Of a stretch of 64,000 nucleotides of DNA, positions 34,299 through 47,342 are shown one piece after another. The DNA is taken from assembly GCA_002286855.1 (NCBI GenBank), contig NRSV01000040.1:126071-190070 (forward strand). The letters run 5' to 3'. Origin of the DNA: Bipolaris cookei. Lineage: Eukaryota > Ascomycota > Dothideomycetes > Pleosporales > Pleosporaceae. The position numbers and the translations under genes were made by a program. Position 1 is the first letter of the stretch, and each line of letters begins with the position of its first letter. Below the pieces are notes generated by a model. The model was not told where the DNA came from and did not search any database. It saw only the letters and a list, made by a program, of their open reading frames with translations.

Positions 34299-36555
34299 AG
34301 TATAGATTTGTAGAGCGAAAGAGGAAAGATGGAGTTGAGCATAGAGCATGCAGCATTGTAGTAGATATATACCCTGGGGCGTTGAAGGGGGGCCTGAGAT
34401 TTGACAGCTTTTGTGTTTAGCACTTGCTTGTATAAGTATTGTTGCATTTGCTGGTTTGTTGTTCTTGTTTTGAATGCGAGCATAGCGTAGCATTGATTTG
34501 CGTGAATATGATATTGTATTTTTGAGCCTGGAGAAGTGAATCGGTTTGGCTGCTTCAATTTGTGCGTTCTTGCTTCTTTTCAGTGACTGGTGATGGGTGT
34601 TGGAGTGCTTAAAAACAACAATAGACACCGAACTGATATCTAGGGACCTGGGATAAATGGCTAGGGCTGTGGGTCATGTAGAGATGACATTCATCTTTCG
34701 ATTGTAATCTGTAGTACATATCGCGTAAGTTGACTATTTGCTTTTTATGCGATGACGAAAAAAGGGTGTACCAAAGAAGATGAAATATGTAATCATCAAT
34801 TTCACCAATTTAATCAAAACAGTGATGGACAAGCTCTGACTACACTGCGAAATTCCTCCCTCTTGAAGGTATCTGGCTACTGAGCGGTAAGCACAGGTGC
34901 TGTCCAAACCACTGTGCACCGGGACGTCAGCACTCTATAGCACACCTTGATGTTCCGATTCCGATGTCTTGAGCACACCATACGATGTCCCGTTGCAACT
35001 CTCCAGTCCCCTTTCGATATCCTTCTTACACTCTCTTACAGCGAGGAGGTGAAGGGAAAAAATCCACCTCCAGTAGCCACAAACAAAAAGTCAGACGACC
35101 GCCGGGCCCCATGCATGCGCCGTAGTCCGCGCGAGCCTAGGACAAAGGAGCAGCCAAATCCGTGCCAAGACCTACCCAAAGCAGTAATTCCTTACAAAAA
35201 CCGTAGATTGCAGCGGAGTGTTACTCATTGCTCCGGGTTGTTACTCCCGCAGAAACAGCAGCAGAACTCCTCCTCCGTCCGTCCCCCGCCTGTGTTGTCC
35301 CGCCGCACCCCACCCCCATGCACTCATGAAGCAGAACCCGCAGACGGCCGGTCTTCGGGCTTTTTAATTTTCCCTTGCCTCTGCAGAATCAGCTGCATAT
35401 ACACATACATATCCACATACACACACGCAAGTGACAGCGCATTCCTCTCTTCCTCACTACTACCACTATTATCCAGCAGTAATAATTAACAAAATTAAGC
35501 CACTATCTCGCAAATACAAGGGTCAGCCTGGCCTGCCTGTCTGCCTAGGGTGTAACAGAAATCCACAGTTGGCAGCTATATTCTCACTGCGCACCCCCCA
35601 AAGTTACTTATTCGGGGAAGAGAGCATAGAGTTCATGGGCGATCAATCATGGGTGTGGGGTGGGTTGCCCAGGGGGCAACCATGAACGAGTGTTCAGGCC
35701 CTACCCAGATGCTGTGATCAATGGTAATAACGCTATATTGCCTGTTCTGGTATATTGTTCGCGCCGCATGAAGCTACCTTGATAGTAGTTTTTTAGTTGG
35801 GTGGGACTTTTGCGTGTTTGTCATGTTGGGGTCCAATCCGCTTTGACCGAAGTAGTAAGGATCCTGGGACCAGAGGATCTAGCGTGTGGTGCGAGGCGTT
35901 TTTTGTTCGAGTCAGGTTGTTATTGTCGTGTGCTTGATTGAGATATGGGAGATGGGCTAGGTAAGAGGTTAGGAGGGTTTGGGGGCTTTTCGTTTATCTG
36001 CGATCTATTTTCTGCGCGTGCTACATGGGGGAGAGGGGCTACGTCATGGGGGTTCGCTGATGGGTTCCCCAGATGCTTGGTGTACAAAGGATGTTCATTA
36101 AGCATGACGTCTCGACACTTCCGCCGCCTCCGCCGGTGCTTGAGACTATTTTTTTGTGAGAGTAGCTTACCAAAAGGCAATACACACAGCAAGGATGTGT
36201 GGATGAGATGTGGTCGCGAGGTCACCCTTCAGAAGCGCACCGATCGCGACACCAGGCCTTGTACTGCCCGAGGATAGCCTAACACTACGTACGAGACTTC
36301 TTCTCTCGTAACTGAATCACAATGAAGAGTTAAAAAACTGCACGAGCAGTTGCGAGGTTGGTTAGCTTGCGACAAAGTGAGACTCTTGTTCAGGTGCCTG
36401 TCTGCCTGCCCACAAAGCCGCGTGACGTGCCGGTTGAGCAATACACACGACCCACGATCACCGAACGTGACAGCACAAATTCATATCACCAGCCTTACAC
36501 CCTGTATATGATCGTCATCTAAGCAAGATAGCTAATTACCATCATTACCATTACC
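34299..36555. other. 2.3 kb intergenic region, no gene recognised
   Basis: The longest frame (34947-35489, 180 codons) is Arg/Pro/Lys/Gln-rich, has no recognised domain and ends in CA/TA-rich DNA near 35400 that looks like untranslated or promoter sequence. No tRNA was seen. An ATTACC run lies just before the CorA-like start. Confidence 0.5.
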
Positions 36556-38509
36556 ATGAGACAGCCTCCGCATTTGCCCACTTCCAAACCCAAAGCCATG
36601 GCTTCTCCTTTCAGACCCGCATCACCTGCAGAGGAACTTCCAGCCTACTACCAGGATCTTGAAGACGAAAACATACGATACTGCTTCCGAGATTTTGACT
36701 CAGAACGCAATTTCGATCTCTTTGACAGGCAGACCAGAGACCCTCGGAGTAACAACTTCTGTATTGACTTTGGCGAAGACAAAGCTTACTGTGCTTTCGA
36801 TCTTGATGCACAGTCGTATGAGACGTTGCTGAACGCAACAAGGCCGACAGAGCTGCACACACGATGGATTCACATATGGATGCCTTACAACCAGAAGGAT
36901 CTGATCCGCACGCTGGCCACACACTTTGACTTTACACCACGCCTTATGGGCCTGATGAAGAGTGACCCCATAAATCCACGCGCTGGGACCTCGCTGCGAG
37001 CGAAGAAGAGCTCTTCGACGCTGAGATCACTGATATCGCACAAATCAGGCAGTGGTGAAAAGAACACTTCAGTCAAAGAGAGAGCAAGACAGGCAAATGA
37101 AGAGGCATTGGATGAAGAGTCGAGTATTGGTATGACGAGCATGATGCAATCGACACAGATGGAGATGGTGCGGGACATGGGCCACTACCAGCTGGTGAAT
37201 GATGTATGGCACTGGAGCACTGTGGACAAGGGTCGAAGATGTGAGTTTGTGCGACTCTATTTTACAATGGAGTAGAATGTAAGAAAAAGGATATTTCTGA
37301 TAAAGTACAGATATGTGTATCGGCTACAACGCACTATATAACGTGCGCAGCAAACCAGTAGACACTCAACACCACGACGACTGGGCAGACCAGAGCAGAG
37401 AAGTACCTCAAGGCAGTCGAGTCTGGAACTGGCTCGCCCTTTGCGAAGGCAAAACCGTAATCTCCATCTCCGAAGACCCCTTCCCTTTTTCCAACGGCGT
37501 CCTCACAGCCCAAGACCTGCGAACCCTCTTCGCAACGCGGCGAAACCTCGTCAACGTCTTCCGCCAACTCAGCAAAGCCCCCACGCCCCTCCGCGACGCC
37601 GCCCTCGTCCAACTGCCCCTCCGCCAACGCCTCGGCAGAAGCCAAGAAGAAACCGCTCACCGCCCCACCGACGCGCCAGGCCTCCTCTTCTACTACCTCT
37701 TCGAAGACTGGGGCGCAACCTTCGACATCATCTCCCGCCGCGAACAAGGCTACGGCGCCGAACTGGACCGTCTGCGTCGTGAAATGCTCGTCAAAGCCAA
37801 CCTTACTCACGTCGACCAACTGCACCACATCGGCTGCCAACTCTCAGTCTTAAAACGCGTATATCAAAGCTACGAGCTCATCATTGAGCGCGTCCTGCGC
37901 AAGCAGGAAGTCACGCTCGCTTCGCTCAAAAACTCGCATATCCTTTCTGGTGACGCCTCCTTATCTTCTACCTTCGCCTTTGGCGATGCCCCGGCTGTAA
38001 CTACTACTTCGCTTCCCCTCGGTGCACTCATTCCCGAAGCAGATAGTCTGCTAGGTGTAGCTCTCAGTTCCGCAGCCCGCGTCCGCTTTGAGCGTCTCAA
38101 AGACCGGATTGTGCTGTATGCGCTTAGCGAGATCCAGGAGTGTCTTGATCAGAAGGAGTCGCTTGTTATGATGAATTTCAATCTTATTGCTATTAAGGAG
38201 TCGTATAGTGTTGAGCGACTCACCTGGGTTACTTTGCTCTTAGCTAAGATTACGATTTTGTTTACCCCCGTGACGCTGATGACGGGGTATTTTAGCATTC
38301 AGTTCAAGGATCTAGTGTTTGAGATGGGGAGTTATTGGCGGAGCTTTGGGTACGTGTTTGGGGTGAGTGCAGGGTTGTTAGTGCTGTTTAGTTGGGTTAG
38401 TGGGACGTTTGAGGGCAAGATTGTTACAAGGAGTTGGACGAGGAAGGTGTATGATGGGGGAAGGAGGTGGTTTGCGGCGAGGAAGAGGAAGAGAGAAGAC
38501 AAGGTATGA
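36556..38509 (+). CDS. CorA-like Mg2+ transporter family membrane protein, two exons
   Basis: Exon 1 is 36556-37240 and exon 2 is 37311-38509, giving 627 residues. The 70-bp intron starts GTGAGT and ends TACAG; the splice gives GRRYMCIGYNALYN. An alternative start at 36598 (MASPFRP) has a good context and would shorten it by 14 residues. The C-terminus has the two adjacent transmembrane helices of the CorA fold (WVTLLLAKITILFTPVTLM and a second from FGYVFGVSAGLLVLFSWV). The loop between them reads GYFSIQF where true CorA/Mrs2 channels have GMN. Fungal relatives with this change are common, and their transport activity is unproved. Long helices with RVYQSYELIIERVL precede the membrane part. 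The likely site is the plasma membrane. Confidence 0.82.
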
Positions 38510-38735
38510 GGGTTGTGGTTATGATTGTGATTTTCTATGTATGTTTGGAGTTGGTGGATGACTTGGAAGGTTATTTGTAATGTAGGCATGAAGTAACGAG
38601 AATAGTGGCATGTGGTATTCTGAAAGAAAATCCCCTAGGTAGAATTAGTGGAGCTAGACTACAAAGAAGCGTGAGAATGCCTAGGCTGAATAAAAGTCTA
38701 CTAACATGCACATACAAACGCGAAGTCTGACATCC

Positions 38736-40952
38736 TCATTCATCGTCGTCATCATCGTCGTCATCATCGTCGTCATCATCACCAAAAATAGCTTTGAACA
38801 CATCTTCAGACGCTCTCTTATTCAAAAGTGCATCATTCTTCTCCACATCCACAGTCGCATGCCCCGTCTGTGTAGTGGTCGCCGCAGAAACATCAGTAGC
38901 TGCAGCAGGTGAAGCAGAAGCTGTGGCCGGCTGATTCATCCAAGCTGGGCGTTGAAGAGCGGAACCATTCGTCAAAAACTCTTGTTGTAGCTTATCCATT
39001 GTCGCTTTGGACACGGCCTCCTCAGTATGTGGCTTGAAGCTGCTTTCGCTCTCGTCAAACCCAGGTGGCATATCTGGCGGAGGCTTGACGTTGAAGCGCT
39101 TGCACAAAAGCCGAGAAGGGTGAAAAGGAAAGGCACTTCGTGTCATCGGACCGTACATGCCCAGTCTTGCAGCTGATTCAGCGGGGTCCTCTGGCTTTCC
39201 CACAGGCTGCCTTAGAAGATTGTCATCAGCTGCACCGCCGCCATTACTTCCGCCTACAGTGGAGGATGACGACGAGGTAAATCGTGATGCCATGATGCCA
39301 GTGGTTGGTTTGAAAACCTGTGCCGCATGAGCAAACTCTTGCAGCTCCTTGACCCAGTCTGAGACTGAAACCCCATCGGGGCGGTCTGGTAAGTCATTTT
39401 TCAGTCCAGCTCGCAATTCCAGGAAGCCAACATAACGTGCGCGCTTCTCCAGATCTTCTGCATAAGGCATCCAGCCAGTCGCCCCCTTGGCAAGAGCACC
39501 AGCAGCAAGACTCTTTTCAAGAGGAGGCACAAGGTTCCACAAATTCTTTGTCTCTGCTTTGTTTGCCGGTAAATGTCCCTCGGGAGCAGACTCTCCAAGA
39601 CCCTGGGGAAGATCGGCTTTGCCAGACAGAGCTGCAAGGCGGTCTCGAGCATGCTTGGGTATGAAGTCGAATATAGACTTTCCGGGCAGAGGCTTCTCAC
39701 CAAGCAAAACTGAGCGATCTTTTGCATTGAGGGTGGATGCTTTTGCTGCATCTGCAACAGACTGGTATTCCTTTGATTCTGCAGTCGATGTCGCACTCTT
39801 GAAAGACTTCCAGCCCGGAGGTATCTTTGGCGGTGGATATTTTGGCTTGCGTGCGACATCGGTAAAACCCGTTGCGAATACGAACCCCCTGAGCGGAGAC
39901 TTTTCGTCTATAGAAGGTCGACTTATAAGAGCCAAAGCTTGTGATGGATTCTTTTTGGAAACAAAGATATGCTTCTCCCCAGCCCCTGGTTTGGCAAACT
40001 TGTTCGGCTTTTTCCCTTTCTTTTCTTTGCCAATGGTCTTGTTGAAGGTAATCTTAGGGCCCAATTCGTACGGATCCTCGTCATCGGAGCCAGTGTCGTT
40101 GAGGACACCCACACCGAAGGAGGACTTGTTGGCTGTGGGCTTTTTGACACTGGGCACTTTCTTGGGGCCTAGGAGATAGTGCGGGCTGAACTTTGAAGAT
40201 GGATCTTCGGCTTGTTCGCCCACGACTCTCAGCTGTGCTCCCGAAGTGTAGCCTAAGCCTTTGCGGCGCACCTCCTCTTTCGGCATGGTCATGATACGCG
40301 CATCTGGGGGCGCGAATAAATGTACAGAGTCTTGATGAACGCTAGCTGCGCCATCTTCTAGGTTTGCATTCCGGCGCACTTTTCGACCGATGCCCTGATC
40401 GCGTCGCCATCCCATTTTCTGGGCAAGCTTGACACCCATGGTCTCTTCTTGGGTCATGAACATGCCAAACAATCCATCATCGTTATGTTGTCCCGATTCG
40501 CCGATACCAGCGAACGTATGCGCCGTCTCCAACTGACGCGACTCGGCTGCAGCTGCGAGATCCTCTTCGTCCATGAAATCTTCGGGGCGTTGTGCTTGAC
40601 CAGCAGACTGGTCTTTGTGGCGATTGGTGCGGGAAGACACAAATGTCTTTGGAGTCCATCCTTCTTTAGAGCCAACTGTGTTGAAGTATCTTAGCATAGT
40701 CAAGAAGTCTTGCGCTCGCAAAAGAACAGGCTCAAAAGCTTACCCTGCACTGAAGCCTCCGGTGAAAGCACCATGCAGCCTGCGTCTGCCGCGCTCGTCG
40801 GTCACGGTTTGTTTCCATACCGGCACAAAAGCGCCATCGTCTGCTTCTTCTTCTGGGAGCTCTGTGCCCAGAAAAACGTACTTGGAAGGCCCTCTGCGAG
40901 AGCGCTTCTGGGTATCTGACGGGGAAGGAGCACGCGTGCGTTTGTATGCCAT
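38736..40952 (-). CDS. GPATCH1/TOUGH-type G-patch RNA-processing protein, two exons
   Basis: Exon 1 is 40744-40952 and exon 2 is 38736-40689, giving 720 residues. The 54-bp intron begins GTAAGC and ends GCTAAG; splicing gives [20 protein letters not shown], the conserved N-terminal block of GPATCH1 proteins. The G-patch lies at about residues 152-185 (GVKLAQKMGWRRDQGIGRK). The start MAYKRTRAPSP is preferred over an ATG nine codons earlier. Family members associate with spliceosomal helicases and pre-mRNA splicing in the nucleus. The C-terminus ends in a run of at least 12 Asp encoded by a GAT/GAC repeat at 38738-38780, whose length probably varies between strains. It is divergent from the Kin1 kinase gene. 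Confidence 0.88.
38738..38780. repeat. Coding (GAT/GAC)n microsatellite giving poly-Asp
   Basis: TCATCGTCG-type hexamer repeats on the plus strand encode the acidic C-terminal tail of the G-patch protein. Confidence 0.85.
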
Positions 40953-42173
40953 TGCGATGGCTGGGCGCAAGTCGCGCAATGCGTTGGGCGGAGTGGGAGA
41001 GAGTTGGGTAGGACGTGGTGGTACTATTGCATCATGTGATTCCCATTGGCCGGCTGGTTGGTGTTGGGGCGAGAGGGAAAGTTACAGAGGTGAGCATGAG
41101 TAAGCAGTACATGGGTGACTAATCAGGGCCTGCGTTATTGCTCCAAACTCGGCCTGTCATTTACCTACGAGGGGCAGTCACAATCTCTGCGGCCTCTCGG
41201 ACGCACAGGCACGGGTAAGGGCGAGCAGCGGCAGCAACAACGTCGTCTATTCGCCTTGGGTCGGGGATGAGCCTGTTGCTTGATAATAGCAGAGGGCCTA
41301 TGTACATGGCGCCCAAATTGGATGCTGTTGACAAAGGGAGCTAGAGAGCGACAAGTGGGCCCGATGATGTAGTGCTGTGCCTGGCTCGCCCGGCCTAGCA
41401 GCCAAAGGGACAGGTGTGTATCAAGGCCAAGGCCGGGACCCTGATGCCGCAGTGGTAGGAGAGTAAGTAGGGGTATAGATGCATTGGGCGTTGTTTTTTG
41501 TAGGCCGGGGTAGGGTTGTTTTGTTTGTATTGCAACATGCAAGCAGATGGACATAGGGTCTGGGAGACGTGCGTGGGTATGCAGTGTATGTAGTAGTATG
41601 TGTGTACGTAGGTAGTGGATGCGGCGCCTTGAAAGGAGCAGTGTGTACCCCACTGGTATGCAGCCCAAAGGAGCAGCCGGCCTGGGCGTCGACACAGGCA
41701 GCCGGCCGGCATGATAGCTACTACCAGACCTCCACCAACACCACCAGGCCCCATGAGATAGGCGGGAACAAAGACTCGCATCGGCCGTCTCGTCGCCCTC
41801 GACTGCCTCACATCCTCTTCATGCCCAGGGTGTAACTACACATGTGTGTACACCCACCAGCCCATCTGCCCATTCGCCAATCCACGCAAAAAGCGCGCCG
41901 TCGGCAGTGACACCAGAGGGCGTGGTAGCATTGGCCCCTAGCCTCTTTGCCCTGGTTACTGGCTCTGGCTCTGGCACCCATCCGCCGCCGCCGCCATACA
42001 TACCGTCCCCACCGCAACCCAGCTCGCACAGTCGCAGCAATCTCGTCAAGCTGTCTGCATAGGCCCGACGTGGTCGAGTTGAGCGCTCGCCCTACGCCCA
42101 GTGCGCCAGGTCCTCGCAGGCCCACCTCTGCTCCCTGCATTGTGTGTACCGCCGACACCAGCACATCTTCGCC
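40953..42173. promoter_or_regulatory. Divergent promoter region, G-patch protein / Kin1 kinase
   Basis: A 1.2 kb spacer. Frames on the minus strand at 41165-41695 and 41808-42521 are long but are low-complexity or lie antisense to the kinase 5' end. The plus strand near 41980-42170 is C-rich with CT/CA tracts, fitting a leader of the kinase mRNA. No specific operator is recognised. Confidence 0.5.
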
Positions 42174-45100
42174 ATGTCGTCGGCCGCTGCCCCAGCTTCG
42201 CCTGCTGTCGTGCGCACCTCTTCCACCTCGCGCAGGTCTGGAGACCGTCCCAATCGCTCCCACTCCACCCAGGCCCGTCCCAGCTCCCACGCGCCTGCGC
42301 CCACGTCCGCTCGTCATCCCCAGCCCGCCCTGAACAACGTCACCCGCCGCGACCACGAACAGTCCAACCTCGCCCAGGACCACCACCCGCCCTCCCGTCG
42401 CTCCGAGGACCCCTCGCGCCCCGACTCTAGCAGACGAAGCCATTCGCGGTATGCGTCTGACGCGTCGACGGCTTCCGCAATGCCCATCAACGGCGTAGCT
42501 GTCGATGCCCGGACGGTGCAACAGCAGCCCGTCAACAAGCGCAGGACCACCATCACCGCTCCGGCCACAGGAACATGGGCGCTAGGCAAGACAATCGGTG
42601 CCGGCAGCATGGGCAAGGTCAAGCTCGCCAAGAACGTCGACACTGGAGAACAGGTGCGTCCCTTTGCACGCCGCCCACATGGTCCCACGCCCATTGGCCT
42701 GGCCCATGGTCATGTTGCATCTGTCAACCACGCACCCGCCTCTGCTAACACTCCCCTTCTAGGCCGCCGTCAAGATTGTGCCTCGTCAGTCGCAGGACCA
42801 GCACCAGAGCACTGCTGACCGCGAGCGAGCCGACCACTCCAAAGAAGTCCGCACCGCCAGAGAGGCCGCCATTGTCAGCCTCCTGAGCCACCCTTATATC
42901 TGCGGCATGAAAGATGTTGTCCGCACAAACTTCCACTGGTACATGATGTTCGAGTTTGTCAATGGCGGCCAGATGCTCGACTACATCATCTCCCACGGCC
43001 GCCTCAAGGAAAAGCAGGCTCGCAAGTTTGCCCGCCAGATCGCCAGTGCCCTCGACTACTGCCACCGAAACAGCATCGTCCACCGCGATCTCAAGATTGA
43101 AAATATCCTTATCAGTAAAATGGGCGATATCAAGATTATCGATTTCGGCCTCAGCAATCTCTTCTCTCCCCGGAACCAACTCAAAACCTTCTGCGGAAGT
43201 TTGTACTTTGCCGCCCCCGAACTCCTTCAGGCCAAGCAGTACACCGGCCCCGAAGTCGATGTCTGGAGTTTTGGTATTGTTCTCTACGTCCTTGTCTGCG
43301 GAAAGGTGCCCTTTGACGACCAGAGCATGCCCCAGCTACACGCAAAAATCAAAAAGGGCCATGTTGACTATCCACCATGGCTTTCTACCGGTATGCTTTG
43401 GCCACCAATCGATATTTCGTATTGTACTAACATTACACAGAATGTCGCAATCTAATACACCGGATGTTGCAAACGGATCCCGCCCAGCGACTGACACTCT
43501 CAGAGATCATGGTTCACCCCTGGCTGACGAAGGGCTTTAACAGCCCCCCAGAAAACTACTTACCTCACCGAGAACCCATCCAACTACCCCTGGACCCTGA
43601 AGTCGTTGAGAAGATGCAGGGCTTCGATTTTGGCACTACTGAATACATCACCGCGCAATTGACCAACGTGATCCAGTCGGAAGAGTACCAACGTGCTGTG
43701 CGACTGGCAGCACGCAAGGCTACCGCACAGACGCCAGACACGGAGAAGAAGAGGGGCATGTTTGACTTTTACAAGAGGCGGAATTCAATCGGGAGCAGAG
43801 AGCAGTTGACGGCCTTGTCCTCTGAAGATATTCAGAGAGGTTTGGACCCCGTGAATGCATACAGCCCTCTGCTGTCGGTTTACTTCCTCGTCAAAGAAAA
43901 GAGAGATCGTGAGCGGCTTGAGACGGACCCAGGCCCTGTGGCTATCCCCCAGGCCCCAGAAGTGAGGCCACTCAAGATGCCGGACCTCCCAGCACCACCA
44001 GCTGCATATACCAATTCAGCAGCTTATGAAATGGCGGGCGAGAAGCCCACAGGCGGGAGATCACGACCTAGAGCAAGGACACATGGTGAGGACGACATTA
44101 CTGACGGTCTAAAGAGAGTGGATCTGAACAGTCTGCCGCCGGTTCTTCCCCCACAAGTCGAGCAGCAAAAGAAAGAGGGAGCTGCCGCTGGTCTTTTGCG
44201 TCGCTTCAGTACTAGAAAGTATCGCAGTCATGACAAGGAAAAGGTGGAACCGTTGCCACCACCACCCACGCCAGCTGTTGCGATTTCTGGTCCCCCTGAG
44301 GCAGTTTCTACACCCCCAGCTTCAGTTCCAAGGAAAAGCTTTAGTATTCGACGGGCGCGCGACCGAGATGCAGGATCAGCTTCACATCTTCCCGCAAACG
44401 CCAATAATCAGCCTGAATTGCTCTCACCTCCTGGTACTAGCAACACTGCTGCCCGCAAACTGAAAGCACTTGGCCGCTCCACTAGTGTTAACTCGGCAGA
44501 CCTGCGCAGACGACTCAGTCGACGGGGACGATCGTCAGAAGATCCTGGAAACCCCCCACCCACCAGCGGATCAGACAAATCCGAGATGAGTGCGCACAAG
44601 ACTCGAACAGCCAATGATGCTGCTTCGGACGACCTTTCTTCAAGCTCACGGCATAGTCAGACCTCGCGGGCGAAGTCTCTAGGTCATGCGCGAAGAGAGA
44701 GCATACAGGCCCGACGTGCCAAAAGAGAGCAGGCAAAGGAAGCGAATGTGCCCGAAGAGACGGACGCAGAACTCGCAGAAGCGCAAGCAGAAGCCAGCCG
44801 GAGTCCAGACGCCGTCAAGCCCGTTTTTCTCAAGGGCCTGTTCAGTGTCTCTACTACCAGCACAAAGCCACTCACCGTCATTCAAGATGACTTGATCAGG
44901 GTTTTGGATCAGCTTGGTGTAGAATGGACTGAGATCAAAGGTGGATTTAGATGTCGACACTCACCTAGTATCGACATGAATAGAGCGATGGATTCACCTG
45001 CATCGCCACCTGTCGGAGGACATAAGAGGAGAATCAGCTTTGGGGGCTTCATAGGTGGCGACAAAGAGCGTGACGAACTACGGGACCAGACCCGCAATCC

Positions 45101-45398
45101 CAACACACCAAAATCACACTCACGACCATCTCCCGCAGACCGCAGCTACACGAATACTGATGAGTCTGATGGCAGTGAAGACCGTGACGAGCGACGACCA
45201 CGACGTGCAGTACCTGCTGGCGAAACGTCGACGCATGTACAAAGTGACATGGGCTCCAACATGAACCTCGTGTTTGAGATATTGATCGTCAAAGTCCCTC
45301 TGTTGACGTTGCATGGTATCCAATTCAAGAAGGTGGATGGAGGAACCTGGCAGTACAAGAACATGGCACAAACTATTCTTTCAGAGCTTAGGCTATGA
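42174..45398 (+). CDS. KIN1: Kin1/Par-1/MARK-type serine/threonine kinase, three exons
   Basis: Exons are 42174-42653, 42763-43390 and 43441-45398, giving 1021 residues. The introns (109 and 50 bp) have GTGCGT and GTATGC donors and are in phase. The first splits the ATP-binding lobe just before AAVKIV. Visible motifs are the glycine loop IGAGSMGKVKLA (about 141-152), catalytic Lys 164, HRDLKIEN (D269), DFG (287-289), the activation-loop segment LKTFCGSLYFAAPELL and the WLSTECRNLI helix rebuilt across intron 2. A long Ser/Pro/Arg-rich linker leads to a C-terminal KA1 domain (from MNLVFEILIVKVPLLTLHGI) that binds membrane phospholipids. The family controls cell polarity, septation and exocytosis at the cortex. 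The start MSSAAAPAS is preferred over an ATG ten codons earlier. Confidence 0.93.
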
Positions 45399-46070
45399 TG
45401 ATTCTTTGTTGTAATGGGTGTAGGAGAGTGTTTGACGTTTTTTCTCTTCGGATATTGGCAGGCAGACGTCAATTTTTGAACTTCAACTATGCACTGTAAT
45501 TCTTTTTCTCTTTTTCCATTAGTTCAGAAGGTTTTGAGAGCAGATTTTTCTTATGAGTAGAACCACCGCCCACGAATTTCATTTGTCATTTGCCCTGTAA
45601 TGGTTGGAGCGGTCGGAGTAGATGAAATCTTAGAAATCTGATATCAATGAATCGTGAATCGTGAATCGAGCTCTTTCTTTCCCTTCACAGGGTCGTGGCC
45701 TGGCTGGACCCTTGCGGTGACTCGTGCTCCTCTCACTGCTGCCTCAGCGCCTTCACCGTATTATTTTGATTGGCGCACTTACAAACGTTATACTATTGCC
45801 CAAGCTGCACTTGATGCGGATGCGCCGTCGATCTCCGTCGAAAGCACGAGCTCCCGCAGGCGCCAAGGCGCTCGCGCCAGTGGGGTGCTTCGCGGCCTCA
45901 TCTCTCGAGTGCAGCCAGAACAGACTCACCACGCCCCAATCTCCATCGCCTGTCCTTCAACCCACCAGCTTATTCTTTGATCGCTTGTCGCTTTCTGTTC
46001 ATACCCGCGCAACTGATTTCATCTCACAAACATCCCACAATACCCGCGAACCCGCTACGACCCGCAGCCA
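45399..46070. promoter_or_regulatory. Spacer and promoter of the Caf40 gene
   Basis: The AT-rich 3' flank of the kinase gene is followed by a C-rich leader-like region (45900-46060). There is no separate gene; short plus-strand frames read into the Caf40 leader. Confidence 0.5.
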
Positions 46071-47342
46071 ATGCAACATTTCCTCGCGCATCAGCAACAG
46101 TACGGCGAGTGGGGTCAGGGCCACCACCAGCAGCCGCAACATCACGTAGCCCAACATGGACAGCATCAAGCGCAGGCCGCCCAGTTGCACGCCCAGCAGC
46201 AGGCTCAGGCCGTTCAAGCAGCTGCGCAGCGCCAGTACCACCAGCAGCTTGCGGCTAACAATGGCTCCACGCTGCCCGGAAACAACGCCATTCCCCGAGG
46301 ACCTGCAAACGACGTTCAGGCAGCTGATGTCGGCATGACAGATGAGAATAGGCGCGTTTTGGAATGGGTAACCCAGCTCATGAAGCCTGCTACTAGGGAG
46401 GCCGCGCTTCTAGAGTTGAGCAAGAAGCGGGAGCAGGTTCCCGAGCTGGCTCTGATTCTCTGGCATTCTTTCGGTATGGCTGTTAGATGTTCAAAGTTTC
46501 AAGTGTAGTGCTAATGACTGTCCATTAGGTGTTATGGCTTCTCTCCTCCAGGAGATCATCTCCGTTTACCCGCTGCTCAACCCTTCGCAATTGACCGCTG
46601 CAGCGTCTAACCGTGTCTGCAATGCTCTCGCACTTCTTCAATGCGTAGCTTCTCACACTGAAACCCGTGGCCTGTTTTTGAGTGGTATATTACACGTCCC
46701 GCATTAGATTGAACTGGCTAACGACCCAACAGCGCACATTCCACTCTTCTTGTATCCGTTTCTTAACACGACATCCAAATCACGACCCTTCGAATACCTA
46801 CGTCTTACGTCTCTCGGTGTAATTGGCGCTCTTGTCAAGAATGACTCTTCTGAAGTCATCAATTTCCTTCTCACAACTGAGATCATCCCACTTTGTCTCC
46901 GTATCATGGAAACGGGCTCGGAGCTCAGCAAGACTGTGGCGATTTTCATTGTCCAAAAGATCTTGCTGGACGACATTGGTCTTGCATACATCTGCCAAAC
47001 ATACGAGCGCTTCTATGCTGTAGGCACCGTCTTGAGCAACATGGTCAATCAGCTCGTTGAGCAACAGACGGTCCGCTTACTGAAGCACGTTGTGCGTTGC
47101 TTTCTCCGGTAAATAGCTTTGTCGTGCACCTCTCTATTCTCTATCTAACCCTAGACAGCTTGAGCGATAATGCTCGCGCTCGCGAGGCGCTGCGCCAGTC
47201 CTTACCCGAGCCGCTTCGAGATGCTACCTTCTCCTCTGTTCTACGGGACGACGCTGCCACCAAGCGTTGCCTTGCTCAACTCTTGATCAATCTCTCCGAT
47301 AATGTTGTCGACGCGGCAAATAACCAACAACTCATGCACTGA
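46071..47342 (+). CDS. CAF40: CCR4-NOT subunit Caf40/Rcd1 (CNOT9), four exons
   Basis: Exons are 46071-46473, 46529-46684, 46733-47108 and 47159-47342, giving 372 residues. The three introns are 48-55 bp and all in phase; splices yield WHSFGVMASL, LFLSAHIPLF and RCFLRLSDNA. The N-terminal 70 residues are Gln/His-rich (QGHHQQPQHH, QQQAQAVQ). The rest is the highly conserved armadillo-like Rcd1 fold, with FEYLRLTSLGVIGALVK and NFLLTTEIIPLCLRIMETG. Caf40 bridges RNA-bound regulators to the CCR4-NOT deadenylase in the cytoplasm and nucleus. Nothing important appears missing. Confidence 0.95.

Noticed and set aside
34947..35489. Plus-strand frame of 180 codons
   Set aside because: It is rich in Arg, Pro, Gln and Lys, runs into CA/TA repeats and has no motif. 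It looks like non-coding DNA.
39487..40179. Plus-strand frame of 230 codons
   Set aside because: It is antisense to the G-patch gene, whose conserved motifs and splice site fix the coding strand.
41808..42521. Minus-strand frame of 237 codons
   Set aside because: It overlaps the kinase 5' end in antisense. It is Gly/Arg/Val-rich with no recognisable fold.
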